Assembly: GCF_900090305.1 (NCBI RefSeq)
Contig: NZ_LT607751.1
Location: 3,534,001 to 3,598,000 of the forward strand
Direction: 5' to 3'
Length of the DNA stretch: 64,000 bases
From: Micromonospora siamensis
Lineage (GTDB): Bacteria > Actinomycetota > Actinomycetes > Mycobacteriales > Micromonosporaceae
The notes beneath the pieces are model-generated. The model saw only the letters and a list, made by a program, of their open reading frames with translations. It did no database searches and was not told the origin of the DNA. Positions 17,889-26,262 of this stretch are shown here, piece by piece; position 1 is the stretch's first letter; each line of letters starts with the position of its first letter. The position numbers were made by a program, and so were the translations under genes.

Positions 17889-17904
17889 TGAACCTACAGG
17901 TTCA
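17889..17904. promoter_or_regulatory. ArsR operator palindrome
   Basis: TGAACCTACAGGTTCA is a perfect 7-2-7 inverted repeat containing a minus-strand TAGGTT -10-like box. Bound regulator would block the ArsR-SRPBCC-DUF6069 promoter. Confidence 0.6.
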
Positions 17905-18022
17905 ACGTTTCGCGGCTCAGCCTTTCAGTCCGTCCCGCTCGACGGCGTACGCGCCGGCCTTCCGGTTCCGGAGGACGTCCGGGACACGCCGCCCATCCCG
18001 ACGTGTCCTTCGGGAAATGCGC

Positions 18023-20200
18023 CTACTCCTGCGTGATCCGAAGCTGCCCGAGTTCCTGCGTGCACCGGGTGAGCGCGACGTAGAGCCCGTTCCACCCGCG
18101 CGGTTCGGCGGCGATGCCCTGCGGGTCGACCAGCAGCGTCGCGTCCCATTCCAGCCCCTTGGCCTGGGTCGCGGTGAGCACCGGCACGTCACTCAGCACG
18201 GTCAGCAGCTCGGCGACCCGGTCCGCGGGGGCGACGACGCCGACCGTCCCGCCGTGCCACCGCCGCCGCAGCTGTCGCACGGCCCGGGTGGCGGCGCCGG
18301 CGAGCTCGGCGGGCGCGACGGAAAGCTCCCAGGGCGCGATGCCGGCGGAGCGCACCGCCCGGGGCGGCATGTTGTGGCTGCCGGCTTCCCTCAGGACCGG
18401 CCCGGTCAGCTCCATGACCTCGCGCGGGGTCCGGTAGCAGATGGTGAGTTCCGCGGCGGTCCAGCGGTCCCCGAAGACGACCCGTACCGCCTCCGCCCAA
18501 CTGGTGTGCCGGTGTGCCGCCTCGGCCTGGTCGATGTCGCCGACGGCGGTGATGGAGCGGCTGGGGCAGCGCCGCAGGACCATCTGCCACTGCATCTCGG
18601 ACAGCTCCTGCGCCTCGTCGATGACGACGTGGCCGTACACCCAGCCGCGCTGGCGGCGGGCGTGGTCGGCGACGGACTCGCCCGGCGGTGGCGGGGCGTC
18701 GGCCTCGCCGAGCAGGTCGGCGAGGGCGTCGAGCAGGGGAATGTCGCTCGAGGCCCAGGTGGCGGGTTCCGCGGTGACGGCGGTGATCTCCTCCGGGGAC
18801 AGCTGCGGGGCGAACCGGGCCAGCTGGGTGCGGTCGGTCAGGAGGCCACGCAGCAGGGTCGCGGCGTCGCGGGCGGGCCACCATGCCTCGACGAACCGGG
18901 CGATGGCGGCGTTCCCGGCGATCCGCTCACGGAGTTCCTCGACCTCCTCCTCCGAGAGGAGTCCGTCGACGTCGCTGCCGGTCGACGTCCCGCCCGGGTG
19001 GTGGTCGTGCCGCATGCTCCGGTCGACGCGGGCGAGGATGTCCTCGAAGCCCTCCTCCATCTCGTTCATCAGCGGCTCGCGCTGCTCGGCGACGACGTCG
19101 GCGAGGAGGTGGTGCAGCTGCTCGGCGAACGCCGCGCGGGCGCGATGGTACGGGCGTCCCTGCACCGCCGAGGCGAGCGCCTGCGTCACCGCCGCCGCGG
19201 GGATGGCGTGGAACTCGCCCTCCCAGCGCAGCCGCAGCTCGCGAGGCCGGGGGAGCAGTGACGCGACGTAGTCCTCGAGCGCGTGCTGCCAGAGGGCGCG
19301 GCCCTTGATCTCGGCGAGCGGGCGGCTCTCGTCGCGGCCCACCCGGATCCCGGGCAGCAGCGTGTCGCAGGTCGCCGAGACGACGGCGGTCTCACCGAGT
19401 GCGGGCAGCACCTGGGCGATGTAATCCAGGAACCGCGGCGACGGGCCGAGGACCAGGACCGCCTGGTCGGCGATCGTCCGGTGGGCGAACAGCAGGTAGG
19501 CGACGCGGTGCAGCGCGACGACTGTCTTGCCGGTGCCGGGACCACCCTGGACGATCAGCGGACCGGTCGCGTCGGCCCGGATGATGTCGTCCTGTTCGCG
19601 TTGCAGCGTGGAGATCGCCGTGGACATGTGACCGGTACGCCGCTGGTCCAGGGCGGCCAGGAGCGCGCCTTCACCGACGAGTTCCGTCGTCGTCGTTCCG
19701 TCCAGTGGCTCGTCGTCCACGCCGACGACGACCGACTTCTTCGTACGGATGTGGCGCCGGCGTGCCTGTCCCTGCGGGTCGACTGCCGTCGCGGTGTAGA
19801 ACGGCCGGGCGGCTGGCGCGCGCCAGTCGAGCAGCAGGGGCTCGTCGTCCTCGCCGTCGTTGCGCAGACCGACCCGGCCCACGTGTCGCACGGTGCCGTC
19901 GAGGCCGTCGAGGCGGCCGAAGACCAACCCTTCCCTGGCCCGCCGTAGCTCTTCGTACTGCTGGCGGAGCATGCGCTGCCGGGTTCGTTCCAACGCGTCC
20001 AGGGCCTCGGCCGAGAGTTCGACCTCCAGGCGGTCGACCAGCGTGTCGCGCCGGGCCGAGGCCAGGTCGAGGAACTCCTGCTCCTCGGCGACCGCGGACC
20101 GGTGCGCGCCGTGTTCCGCGGTGGAGGTCGGCGGCTCGCCGGCCGGAATCGTGTCGATGACATCAGTGGTGCCGTGGTGCGGAGCGGACTTCCGGCGCAT
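18023..20200 (-). CDS. HelD-like UvrD/Rep-type ATPase
   Basis: This 725-residue protein is a superfamily 1 helicase-like ATPase of the HelD/HelR group. These proteins bind RNA polymerase, remove stalled complexes and in some actinobacteria confer rifampicin tolerance. It has an N-terminal coiled coil (about 35-95), Walker A GGPGTGKT at 219-226, Walker B VVIDEAQELSE, and late helicase motifs VLTATQAKGLEWDATLLVD and GLYVALTRC. The ATG has GAGGA upstream. No rifamycin-associated element was recognised in the leader. Confidence 0.87.
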   Translation of the reverse strand: MRRKSAPHHGTTDVIDTIPAGEPPTSTAEHGAHRSAVAEEQEFLDLASARRDTLVDRLEVELSAEALDALERTRQRMLRQQYEELRRAREGLVFGRLDGLDGTVRHVGRVGLRNDGEDDEPLLLDWRAPAARPFYTATAVDPQGQARRRHIRTKKSVVVGVDDEPLDGTTTTELVGEGALLAALDQRRTGHMSTAISTLQREQDDIIRADATGPLIVQGGPGTGKTVVALHRVAYLLFAHRTIADQAVLVLGPSPRFLDYIAQVLPALGETAVVSATCDTLLPGIRVGRDESRPLAEIKGRALWQHALEDYVASLLPRPRELRLRWEGEFHAIPAAAVTQALASAVQGRPYHRARAAFAEQLHHLLADVVAEQREPLMNEMEEGFEDILARVDRSMRHDHHPGGTSTGSDVDGLLSEEEVEELRERIAGNAAIARFVEAWWPARDAATLLRGLLTDRTQLARFAPQLSPEEITAVTAEPATWASSDIPLLDALADLLGEADAPPPPGESVADHARRQRGWVYGHVVIDEAQELSEMQWQMVLRRCPSRSITAVGDIDQAEAAHRHTSWAEAVRVVFGDRWTAAELTICYRTPREVMELTGPVLREAGSHNMPPRAVRSAGIAPWELSVAPAELAGAATRAVRQLRRRWHGGTVGVVAPADRVAELLTVLSDVPVLTATQAKGLEWDATLLVDPQGIAAEPRGWNGLYVALTRCTQELGQLRITQE

Positions 20201-20413
20201 TCACGAATCCTCGGATCGGGTCCCCGTCGGCCCACGCGGGCCGCAGTGCATCAGGCGGAAAGCATAGGGATGGCCCTTCTCATGAGCCAGCAGTTTCGTG
20301 GGTCGAGATCGGAGTCTCAATTCCTTGCAGATCCACGTCGATCGTGGCCTCGATGAATCGTGATTCGCGCATTGGACCATCGATGCCGTCCGGAAACCCA
20401 CGTGGCCGGTCGG

Positions 20414-21229
20414 TCAGCCCCGCTCGGCGACGCGTCGGGCCTGCCCGTCGTGCAGGTCGCCGACCCACTCCCAGCCGGGCCGGGCCGAGGGGCCGATCCG
20501 CGGGTCGTCGGGCTCCCGGCCCTCCCGCAGGGCGAGCACGTACGCCCGGTCCCGCTCGATCCGTTCCAACGCCTGACCGGCGCCGCCGACCGACCCGTGG
20601 CCGGGGATCACGACGTCGACGTCGGCCGCCACGTCCTCCAGCAGCCGCAGCGCGGTGAGGTAGTCCCCGACCGGGTCGTCGGCGTCCTCCAGGTCGAGCA
20701 TCGGGACCAGGACGTCGGAGAGCATGTCGCCGGCGACGAGGACGCGGCGCTCCTCGAGGAGCAGCGCCGCATGGCCGACCGCGTGGGCGCGGTGCTCGAT
20801 GATCCGGGCCGCCGGGCCGTCCCAGGGGATCCGCGCCGCCCCGGCGGGCAGGGCGGTGACCAGGCCGTACCCGTCCAGCGGGACCTGCCCGGCGATCTCC
20901 GTCTCGGCCAGGTGTTCGGTGATCCGGGCCTTCAGGTCCGGGTCGGACAGCTGCTCGCGTACGGCGGCAGCGCAGCGTGCGGTGCCGTGGCGGGGCGCCT
21001 CGCCGAGCCGGGCGTGCCAGAGCAGGTGGTCCCAGTCCGGGTGGGTCGAGAAGCCCGCCACGACGGTCCGGCCCGACCCGGCCAGGTCGTCGGCGAGGCA
21101 GTCGAGTTCGTGCTCGGTCAGGCCGGGGTCGACGAGCAGGACACCGGTGGGACCCTGCACGACGGTGGTGTTGGTCTCAAGGAACACGCTCTGGTGGACC
21201 AGTACGCCGTCCGTAACCTGACTCAGCAC
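20414..21229 (-). CDS. MBL-fold metallo-hydrolase
   Basis: This 271-residue protein has the metallo-beta-lactamase fold, with metal motif STHPDWDHLLWH (residues 61-72), a later HAVGHAALL and the VLVAGDML and VVIPGHGSVGG strands. The usual HxHxDH motif reads H-P-D-W-D-H, with Asp at the second His, a variant that may change metal use. The substrate is unknown. GTG 21229 overlaps the upstream reductase gene end by 7 bp, so they form an operon. Confidence 0.85.
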   Translation of the reverse strand: MLSQVTDGVLVHQSVFLETNTTVVQGPTGVLLVDPGLTEHELDCLADDLAGSGRTVVAGFSTHPDWDHLLWHARLGEAPRHGTARCAAAVREQLSDPDLKARITEHLAETEIAGQVPLDGYGLVTALPAGAARIPWDGPAARIIEHRAHAVGHAALLLEERRVLVAGDMLSDVLVPMLDLEDADDPVGDYLTALRLLEDVAADVDVVIPGHGSVGGAGQALERIERDRAYVLALREGREPDDPRIGPSARPGWEWVGDLHDGQARRVAERG

Positions 21230-21810
21230 GGAATTGCCTCCCGAATGGTGTAGTGATGCATCGTGACGCCCTGCGTGAACGACCGCTGCTCGATCAGGTC
21301 GAGGTCGATCGGCCGGTCGTAGTCGTCGAAGAGCGGCCGGCCGAAGCCGAGGACCGACGGGTGGGTGAAGAGCAGCAGCTCGTCGAGGAGCCCGGCCCGG
21401 AGCAGCTGGGTGGCGAGCGTCGCGCCGCCCACCCCGATGGTGCCGTCGGTCTCGGCCCGCAGGGTGGCGAGTTGCGCGATGGCGTCGTCCCCGCCGATGA
21501 TCCGGGTGTCGTGGTCGGCGGTGTGGCGGGTGCGGGAGACGAGCACCTTGGGCGCGTCGGTCCAGATGTGGCCGTACTCCCGCATGACGTCCGGCAGCGA
21601 CGCGTCCTCACGGGCGCGCGGCCAGTACTCCTCCATCGTCTCGTACATGATCCGGCCCTGGACCATGGCGACGAGCTTGCGCGCCCGGGCGTTGAACTCG
21701 CGGTGCAGCTCCTCGTCGATGCGCAGCCACTCGCCCGCGCCGTCGTCCCCGGGAACCTGTTCGATCCGCAGGTCGAGCGAGACGTTCATCCAGTACAGGA
21801 AGCGGCCCAT
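21223..21810 (-). CDS. Dihydrofolate reductase family (RibD C-terminal-like) protein
   Basis: This 195-residue protein has the DHFR-like fold of the RibD C-terminal domain: MGRFLYWMNVSLDL at its start, GRIMYETMEEYWP in the middle, and GVGGATLATQLLRAGLLDELLLFTHPSVLGFGRPLF at its end. Such proteins bind NADPH; the substrate is unknown. ATG 21810 is chosen for the GGGGG ribosome site and family start; ATG 21825 is a possible alternative. It is divergent from an HxlR regulator across a palindrome. Confidence 0.82.
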   Translation of the reverse strand: MGRFLYWMNVSLDLRIEQVPGDDGAGEWLRIDEELHREFNARARKLVAMVQGRIMYETMEEYWPRAREDASLPDVMREYGHIWTDAPKVLVSRTRHTADHDTRIIGGDDAIAQLATLRAETDGTIGVGGATLATQLLRAGLLDELLLFTHPSVLGFGRPLFDDYDRPIDLDLIEQRSFTQGVTMHHYTIREAIPC

Positions 21811-21825
21811 CTGGCCCCCGTTCAT

Positions 21826-21848
21826 AGTGGTTGCGATTTGCAACTACT
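21826..21848. promoter_or_regulatory. Palindrome between divergent reductase and HxlR genes
   Basis: AGTGGTTGC-GATTT-GCAACTACT is a 9-5-9 inverted repeat with one mismatch, covering the shared promoter region and close to both starts. It is the likely HxlR operator. Confidence 0.6.
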
Positions 21849-21882
21849 CTATTGAGGACGACATGCCTGTCAAGGAGGAAGT

Positions 21883-22398
21883 GTGGAACCACGGTCCGGG
21901 TGTCCGATCAACGCCGCCGTCGAGGTGCTCGGGGACCGCTGGGCGCTGCTGGTGCTCCGCGACGTCATCTTCGGCGACCGGCGCCACTTCCGGGCCCTGC
22001 TCACCGGGTCGATCGAGGGCATCGCCTCGAACATCCTGGCCGACCGTCTCGTGCGGCTCGTCGAGGCGGGGCTGCTCACCCGCGGCACCGCGGCCCGGGG
22101 GCAGCGCGCCCGCTACAGCCTCACCGAGGCCGGCATCCAGACCCTCCCGGTCATCCAGGCGCTGGCCAACTGGGGGTTGGACTGGTGCCCGGGCAGCGAC
22201 GAGCTGCGGATCCGGGAGCAGATCGTGCGCGCCGAGGGTCCGGGGTTCGTCGAGGAGCTGATGGACGAGCTCCGGGTACGCCACCTGGACGCCCCACCGA
22301 AGGTCGAGCACGGGCCGGGCGCCTTCGAGCGGCTCGACGCCGCGTGCGCCGCCGAGCGGGAACGCCGGCGTACGGCCGATCCGGTCGCGGACCGCTGA
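21883..22398 (+). CDS. HxlR-family winged-helix regulator
   Basis: This 171-residue regulator carries the HxlR/DUF24 domain at residues 5-105: CPINAAVEVLGDRWALLVLRDVIFG, RHFRALLTGSIEGIASNILADRL and the wing RARYSLTEAG. The Cys at residue 7 is at the position used for redox or electrophile sensing in some relatives. The C-terminal 60 residues are a charged extension. GTG is preceded by a strong AAGGAGG. It probably controls the divergent reductase-MBL operon. Confidence 0.87.
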   Translation: MEPRSGCPINAAVEVLGDRWALLVLRDVIFGDRRHFRALLTGSIEGIASNILADRLVRLVEAGLLTRGTAARGQRARYSLTEAGIQTLPVIQALANWGLDWCPGSDELRIREQIVRAEGPGFVEELMDELRVRHLDAPPKVEHGPGAFERLDAACAAERERRRTADPVADR

Positions 22399-22502
22399 GC
22401 TGACGCCAACGGGCGCGCCGCATGTCGTTTCCGTCCAAGACGACCGCCGTCGAGACGGCTACGGTCGAACCGCAACCCAGAAGACGATGAGGGGACAGCA
22501 CC

Positions 22503-23081
22503 ATGCGTGACCTGGTCTACACCGGTTTCATGTCGCTCGACGGCGTCGTGGACTCGCCCGGCGGCGGGCCGGGGGAGGAGCACCGCAGCGGCGGCTGGGT
22601 GTTCAAGGACCTCGAGTTCGTCCCGGAGGCCTGGTCGCTGAAGGGCGAGGAGCTCGCCGACACCACCGCGCTGATGTTCGGCCGCCGCAGCTACGAGGCG
22701 TTCGCGCCGGTCTGGCCCGGCTCGCCGGACCACGCCGACTACAAGGACCTGCCCAAGTACGTCGTGTCCAGCACGCTGGCCGCCGACGCCCTGGTCGACG
22801 GGTGGGGGCCGACGACCATCCTGCGCTCGACCGAGGACGTGGCCGCGCTCAAGGCGGGCGAGGGTGGCGCGATCTTCATCCACGGCAGCGCGGAACTGGC
22901 CCGGCGACTGTCCGACGCCGGCCTGATCGACCAGTACAACCTGCTCGTCTTCCCGGTGCTGCTCGGCGCCGGCAAGAGCCTGTTCGGCCGGGCCGACCGG
23001 GACAAGCACATGCTGACGCTGCGCGAGTCGGAGAGCTACCCCAACGGGATCCTCAAGCTGGTCTACGACGTCAGGCGCTGA
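22503..23081 (+). CDS. Dihydrofolate reductase family protein
   Basis: This 192-residue protein is a second RibD C-terminal/DHFR-like protein: YTGFMSLDGVVDSPGGG, MFGRRSYEAFAPVWPG and the C-terminal GLIDQYNLLVFPVLLGAGKSLF. It is diverged from the neighbouring 21223-21810 protein, so the two are paralogues rather than a recent duplication. GAGGGGA precedes the ATG and TACGGT lies about 35 nt upstream as a possible -10 box. Its end overlaps the convergent AraC gene by 11 bp. Confidence 0.85.
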   Translation: MRDLVYTGFMSLDGVVDSPGGGPGEEHRSGGWVFKDLEFVPEAWSLKGEELADTTALMFGRRSYEAFAPVWPGSPDHADYKDLPKYVVSSTLAADALVDGWGPTTILRSTEDVAALKAGEGGAIFIHGSAELARRLSDAGLIDQYNLLVFPVLLGAGKSLFGRADRDKHMLTLRESESYPNGILKLVYDVRR

Positions 23082-23772
23082 CCCAGTCGAGGCCGAGCGC
23101 GCCGCCGGTGCCCTCGCGCAGCTGCCCGGCGGTGCGCCCGACGTAGCCGCGCAGGGCCCGGGCCAGGTGCGGCTCGTCGAAGTAGTCGAGCTTGGCGACG
23201 ACGTCGGCGGCCGGTTCGCCGGCCGCCAGCAGCTCCGCCGCCGTGCGGGCCCGCTCGATCTGCCGGACCGCGCCCCGGGTCAGCCCGGTCGCGGCCCGGA
23301 ACCGGCGTTCGACGGTACGCCCCGACACCGCCGGCCGGTGACCGCGCAGCACCTCGGCCACGAGCGGGTCACGGACCACCGTCCCCGCCCGGACCAGCGC
23401 GTCGACCAGCGCCTCGACGTCGTCGGGGCCCGGTGTCTCCCAGCGCGCGCCGTCGAGCCGGAACGACCGCCGGGTGGTGTCGGGAAGCTCGACTCCGCCG
23501 TCGACCAGCGTCGGCGTCGGCATCGCCCGCAGCGAGGTGCCCACGGCGAACTCGATGCCGGTGAAGGCCGCCCCCTCCGGCACCGGCGCCGTGCCCGCCC
23601 GCGTGCCGGGACCGGTGACGCTCGTGTACGCGCGGCCGGCCTGCTGCCAGAACACCAGGCCCCACCGCGCGCCGGCGACGGACGTCATCGCGGTGACCCG
23701 CTCGCTCGTGCAGGTCCAGACGGCGTCCACCCACGGCGAGTCCGACCCACGCGTCTTGAACACCAGCCCCAC
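23071..23772 (-). CDS. AraC-type HTH protein
   Basis: This 233-residue protein has an N-terminal beta-rich sensor region and a C-terminal AraC helix-turn-helix: SGRTVERRFRAATGLTRGAVRQIERARTAAELL, then DVVAKLDYFDEPHLARALRGYVG. GTG 23772 is chosen because a TATCCT box ends exactly 7 nt upstream; the open frame extends further but would pass through this promoter. Its targets are unknown; the convergent reductase and divergent nucleotidyltransferases are candidates. Confidence 0.82.
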   Translation of the reverse strand: MGLVFKTRGSDSPWVDAVWTCTSERVTAMTSVAGARWGLVFWQQAGRAYTSVTGPGTRAGTAPVPEGAAFTGIEFAVGTSLRAMPTPTLVDGGVELPDTTRRSFRLDGARWETPGPDDVEALVDALVRAGTVVRDPLVAEVLRGHRPAVSGRTVERRFRAATGLTRGAVRQIERARTAAELLAAGEPAADVVAKLDYFDEPHLARALRGYVGRTAGQLREGTGGALGLDWVSA

Positions 23773-23779
23773 GGGCCGA

Positions 23780-23785
23780 AGGATA
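23780..23785 (-). promoter_or_regulatory. -10 box of AraC-type gene
   Basis: TATCCT, 7 nt before GTG 23772 on the minus strand. Confidence 0.5.
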
Positions 23786-23844
23786 CGCCGGGGGTCCGAC
23801 CGGGTGCGGCCGGAAAAGACCACGCGTCCACCGCGGCGCTTCGG

Positions 23845-23850
23845 TAGCGT
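23845..23850 (+). promoter_or_regulatory. -10 box of nucleotidyltransferase pair
   Basis: TAGCGT ends 8 nt before GTG 23859. It is divergent from the AraC-type promoter 60 bp away. Confidence 0.45.
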
Positions 23851-23858
23851 TCCCGCTC

Positions 23859-24533
23859 GTGATCGAGCTTGTGGAGCGGCACACCGTGCTCGCCGTGGTG
23901 GTCGGGTCGCGGGCGTACGGGCTGGCGGGCCCGGACTCCGACCATGACCGGCGCGGTGTGTTCGTCGCGCCGACCCGGGCGTTCTGGCGCCTCGACAAGC
24001 CGCCCACCCACCTGGACGGACCGGCCGAGGAGCAGTTCTCCTGGGAGTTCGAACGCTTCTGCGTCCTCGCGTCGCAGGGCAATCCGACGGTGCTGGAGGT
24101 GCTCTGGTCCCCGCTTCACGAGGCGGTGACCGAGGACGGGGAGCACCTGTTGGCGGCCCGGTCGGCCTTCCTGTCCTGGCGGGTCGCCGAGACGTACGGC
24201 GGCTACGCGCGGGACCAGTTCGCCCGGGTCACGGCCCGCCGGGAACGCAGCGGGGAGACGAACCACAAGCAGGCTATGCACATGATCCGGCTGCTGGTCG
24301 CCGGGGCGCACGTGCTGCGTACCGGGGAGGTCCTGGTCGACGTGCGGCACCTGCGGGACCGGCTGCTCGCGGTGCGCCGGGGCGAGCTGCCCTGGGCCGC
24401 TGTCACCGGCTGGGCGGACGAGCTGCACGCCGAGCTGGCCGAGGCGGCCGCCGTCACCGTCCTCCCGGAACGGCCCGACCTGGCCGCCGTGGACCGGCTG
24501 CTCACCGGCGTACGCGAGAGGAACCTGCGGTGA
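23859..24533 (+). CDS. COG3541-type nucleotidyltransferase 1
   Basis: This 224-residue protein carries the nucleotidyltransferase motif GSRAYGLAGPDSDHDRRG, with Gly16-Ser17 and metal ligands Asp28 and Asp30. The C-terminal half is helical (HKQAMHMIRLLVAGAHVLRTGE). The family is annotated as predicted nucleotidyltransferase; substrates may be RNA ends, proteins or small molecules. GTG is used; the stop overlaps the next gene by 4 bp, so the two are coupled. Confidence 0.82.
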   Translation: MIELVERHTVLAVVVGSRAYGLAGPDSDHDRRGVFVAPTRAFWRLDKPPTHLDGPAEEQFSWEFERFCVLASQGNPTVLEVLWSPLHEAVTEDGEHLLAARSAFLSWRVAETYGGYARDQFARVTARRERSGETNHKQAMHMIRLLVAGAHVLRTGEVLVDVRHLRDRLLAVRRGELPWAAVTGWADELHAELAEAAAVTVLPERPDLAAVDRLLTGVRERNLR

Positions 24534-25276
24534 CCGTCGACGTGCCGGCGTGGGCGGCGCAGGCCGCCCGGGCGCTGCCCCGTCCCCTGCTGTTCGCCAC
24601 CGTCAGCGGCGCCCACCTCTACGGTTTCGCGTCGGTCGACTCCGACCTGGACCTGCGCGGCGCGCACCTGCTGCCCGCAGCCGAGGTGGTCGGCCTGCGC
24701 ACCGGGCCGGAGACGTTGCAGCACACTGGGGTACGCGACGGCGTGGAGCTGGACGTGGTCAGCCACGATCTGCTGAAGTTCGCCCGGCTGCTGAACAGCC
24801 GCAACGGGTACGTCCTGGAGCAGGTGCTGTCGCCGCTGGTGGTGGTGACCACGCCGGTGCACGACGAACTGCGGTCCCTGGCCCCGCGCCTGGTCACCCG
24901 CCACCACGCGCATCACTACCTGGGCTTCGCGGCCGGCCAGGAGCGGTTGTCCGCCCGGACCGGGCAGCTCAAGCCGGCCTTGTACACGCTGCGGGTGCTG
25001 CTCACCGGCATCCACCTGATGCGTACCGGCCGGCTGGAGACGGACCTCGGGGTGCTCGGGACCCACCTGGCGTACGTGCCGGAGCTGATCGCCGCCAAGC
25101 GGGAGGCCGAACACGGGCCGCTGCCCGCGGGCGCCGCGCGGCGGCTCGCCGTCGACGTGCCGCGGCTGCGCGCCGAGCTGGAGGCGGCCCGGGACTCCTC
25201 GGCGCTGCCCGAGCACGCCGACCCGGCCGCGGTGGACGCCCTGCACGACCTGGTGGTTCGCACCCGCCTCGGCTGA
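24530..25276 (+). CDS. COG3541-type nucleotidyltransferase 2
   Basis: This 248-residue protein is a diverged paralogue of its upstream neighbour, with motif SGAHLYGFASVDSDLDLRG (metal ligands Asp39 and Asp41). It has the same helical C-terminal pattern (LKPALYTLRVLLTGIHLMRTGRLE). The leading Gly-Ser is permuted to Ser-Gly. GTG overlaps the upstream stop (GTGA). The pair may form a heterodimer or act on two related targets. The ends of the two genes do not show an HTH or nuclease domain. Confidence 0.82.
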   Translation: MTVDVPAWAAQAARALPRPLLFATVSGAHLYGFASVDSDLDLRGAHLLPAAEVVGLRTGPETLQHTGVRDGVELDVVSHDLLKFARLLNSRNGYVLEQVLSPLVVVTTPVHDELRSLAPRLVTRHHAHHYLGFAAGQERLSARTGQLKPALYTLRVLLTGIHLMRTGRLETDLGVLGTHLAYVPELIAAKREAEHGPLPAGAARRLAVDVPRLRAELEAARDSSALPEHADPAAVDALHDLVVRTRLG

Positions 25277-25287
25277 GGCCGGTGGGC

Positions 25288-26181
25288 TCAGGGGCGGGAG
25301 AACAGCACCCAGTGACGCAGCTCCGTCAGCAGGTGGGCGTGCTCGCGCAGCGCGACGGCCGGGGTGGCGAGGGTGTTCTCGGCGAGGGTGTGGTGCTCCG
25401 TCGCCAACCGCCAGGCCTCCCGCGGGTCGGTGGGCGGCCGGGTGACCCGTAGCCAGGTCGACACCTCCAGCGCGGCGACCGGCTCGGCGCCGTGTCGCTC
25501 GTACCACCGCCGGGCGGCGGCCACCAGCAGGTCCTGGCCGTACGCGCAGGAGTCGTGCAGGGCGTTGACGTAGGCGTACACCGCCCAGGGCTGCGGCACC
25601 GGCAGCAGCACCAGCGTGGTGAGCTCGTCGGGGGACCCGTACCACTCCTGGATGCCCGGGTCGGGCGCGACCAGCCGCGGGCGGCCGTGTTCCCAGTCGA
25701 ACAGGCTTCCTTCGATGGCGACCTCGACGGTCTCGTCGTCGCTCACGGCGGCGCGGATCTGGGCCGCGTCCGGGGCGTCGCCGTAGCGCTCGCGGGTGTC
25801 CTCGCGCGCCCGGTCGATCTCCTGGTCGACCCAGTCGCGCAGGCCGTCGGGGTACTGGGTTCGCCACTCGACCAGCCGGGCGTCGACGTCGATGCGTTCG
25901 GCGCGGGCCAGCACGGCCGCCGGGCTGGCATCGGCGCCGTCGGCGCCCTCGTCGAAGTAGAACCGGGAGAACAGGTCGCCGTCGTGCGCCAGGTGTCGCT
26001 GGCAGAGCACCGGCCAGCGGCCGGTGCGGTCGACCGTGGTCCGGGCGGTCGCCCACGCGTCGAGCGCTTCGTCGGGGGAGACGTCGACGAGCACGGCGGT
26101 GCCGCTGCCGGCGGCGTCCTGGGTGGTGGCCGGCCGCCCGCCGAGACCGACGGCGTCCAGGATGGACGGTACGGAGTTCAC
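25288..26181 (-). CDS. DUF4253 domain protein
   Basis: This 297-residue protein has a C-terminal DUF4253-like domain (about 195-297) with the marker pattern WAVYAYVNALHDSC, RRWYERHGAEPVA and the Glu/His-rich AWRLATEHHTL segment. The N-terminal part contains WPVLCQRHL. The function is unknown. It is convergent with the nucleotidyltransferase pair, 11 bp apart, with no terminator seen between them. Confidence 0.75.
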   Translation of the reverse strand: MNSVPSILDAVGLGGRPATTQDAAGSGTAVLVDVSPDEALDAWATARTTVDRTGRWPVLCQRHLAHDGDLFSRFYFDEGADGADASPAAVLARAERIDVDARLVEWRTQYPDGLRDWVDQEIDRAREDTRERYGDAPDAAQIRAAVSDDETVEVAIEGSLFDWEHGRPRLVAPDPGIQEWYGSPDELTTLVLLPVPQPWAVYAYVNALHDSCAYGQDLLVAAARRWYERHGAEPVAALEVSTWLRVTRPPTDPREAWRLATEHHTLAENTLATPAVALREHAHLLTELRHWVLFSRP

Positions 26182-26262
26182 CGGCGGAGCGTACGCGAGA
26201 ACTGGCTGACCGCGGGCCGCCGGCCGGGCCGACGCGAGCGTCGGCCCGGCCGGCGGCGACGT

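Noticed and set aside
20201..20413. Rifamycin-associated element upstream of the HelD-like gene
   Set aside because: No matching 19-bp inverted repeat was recognised by eye.
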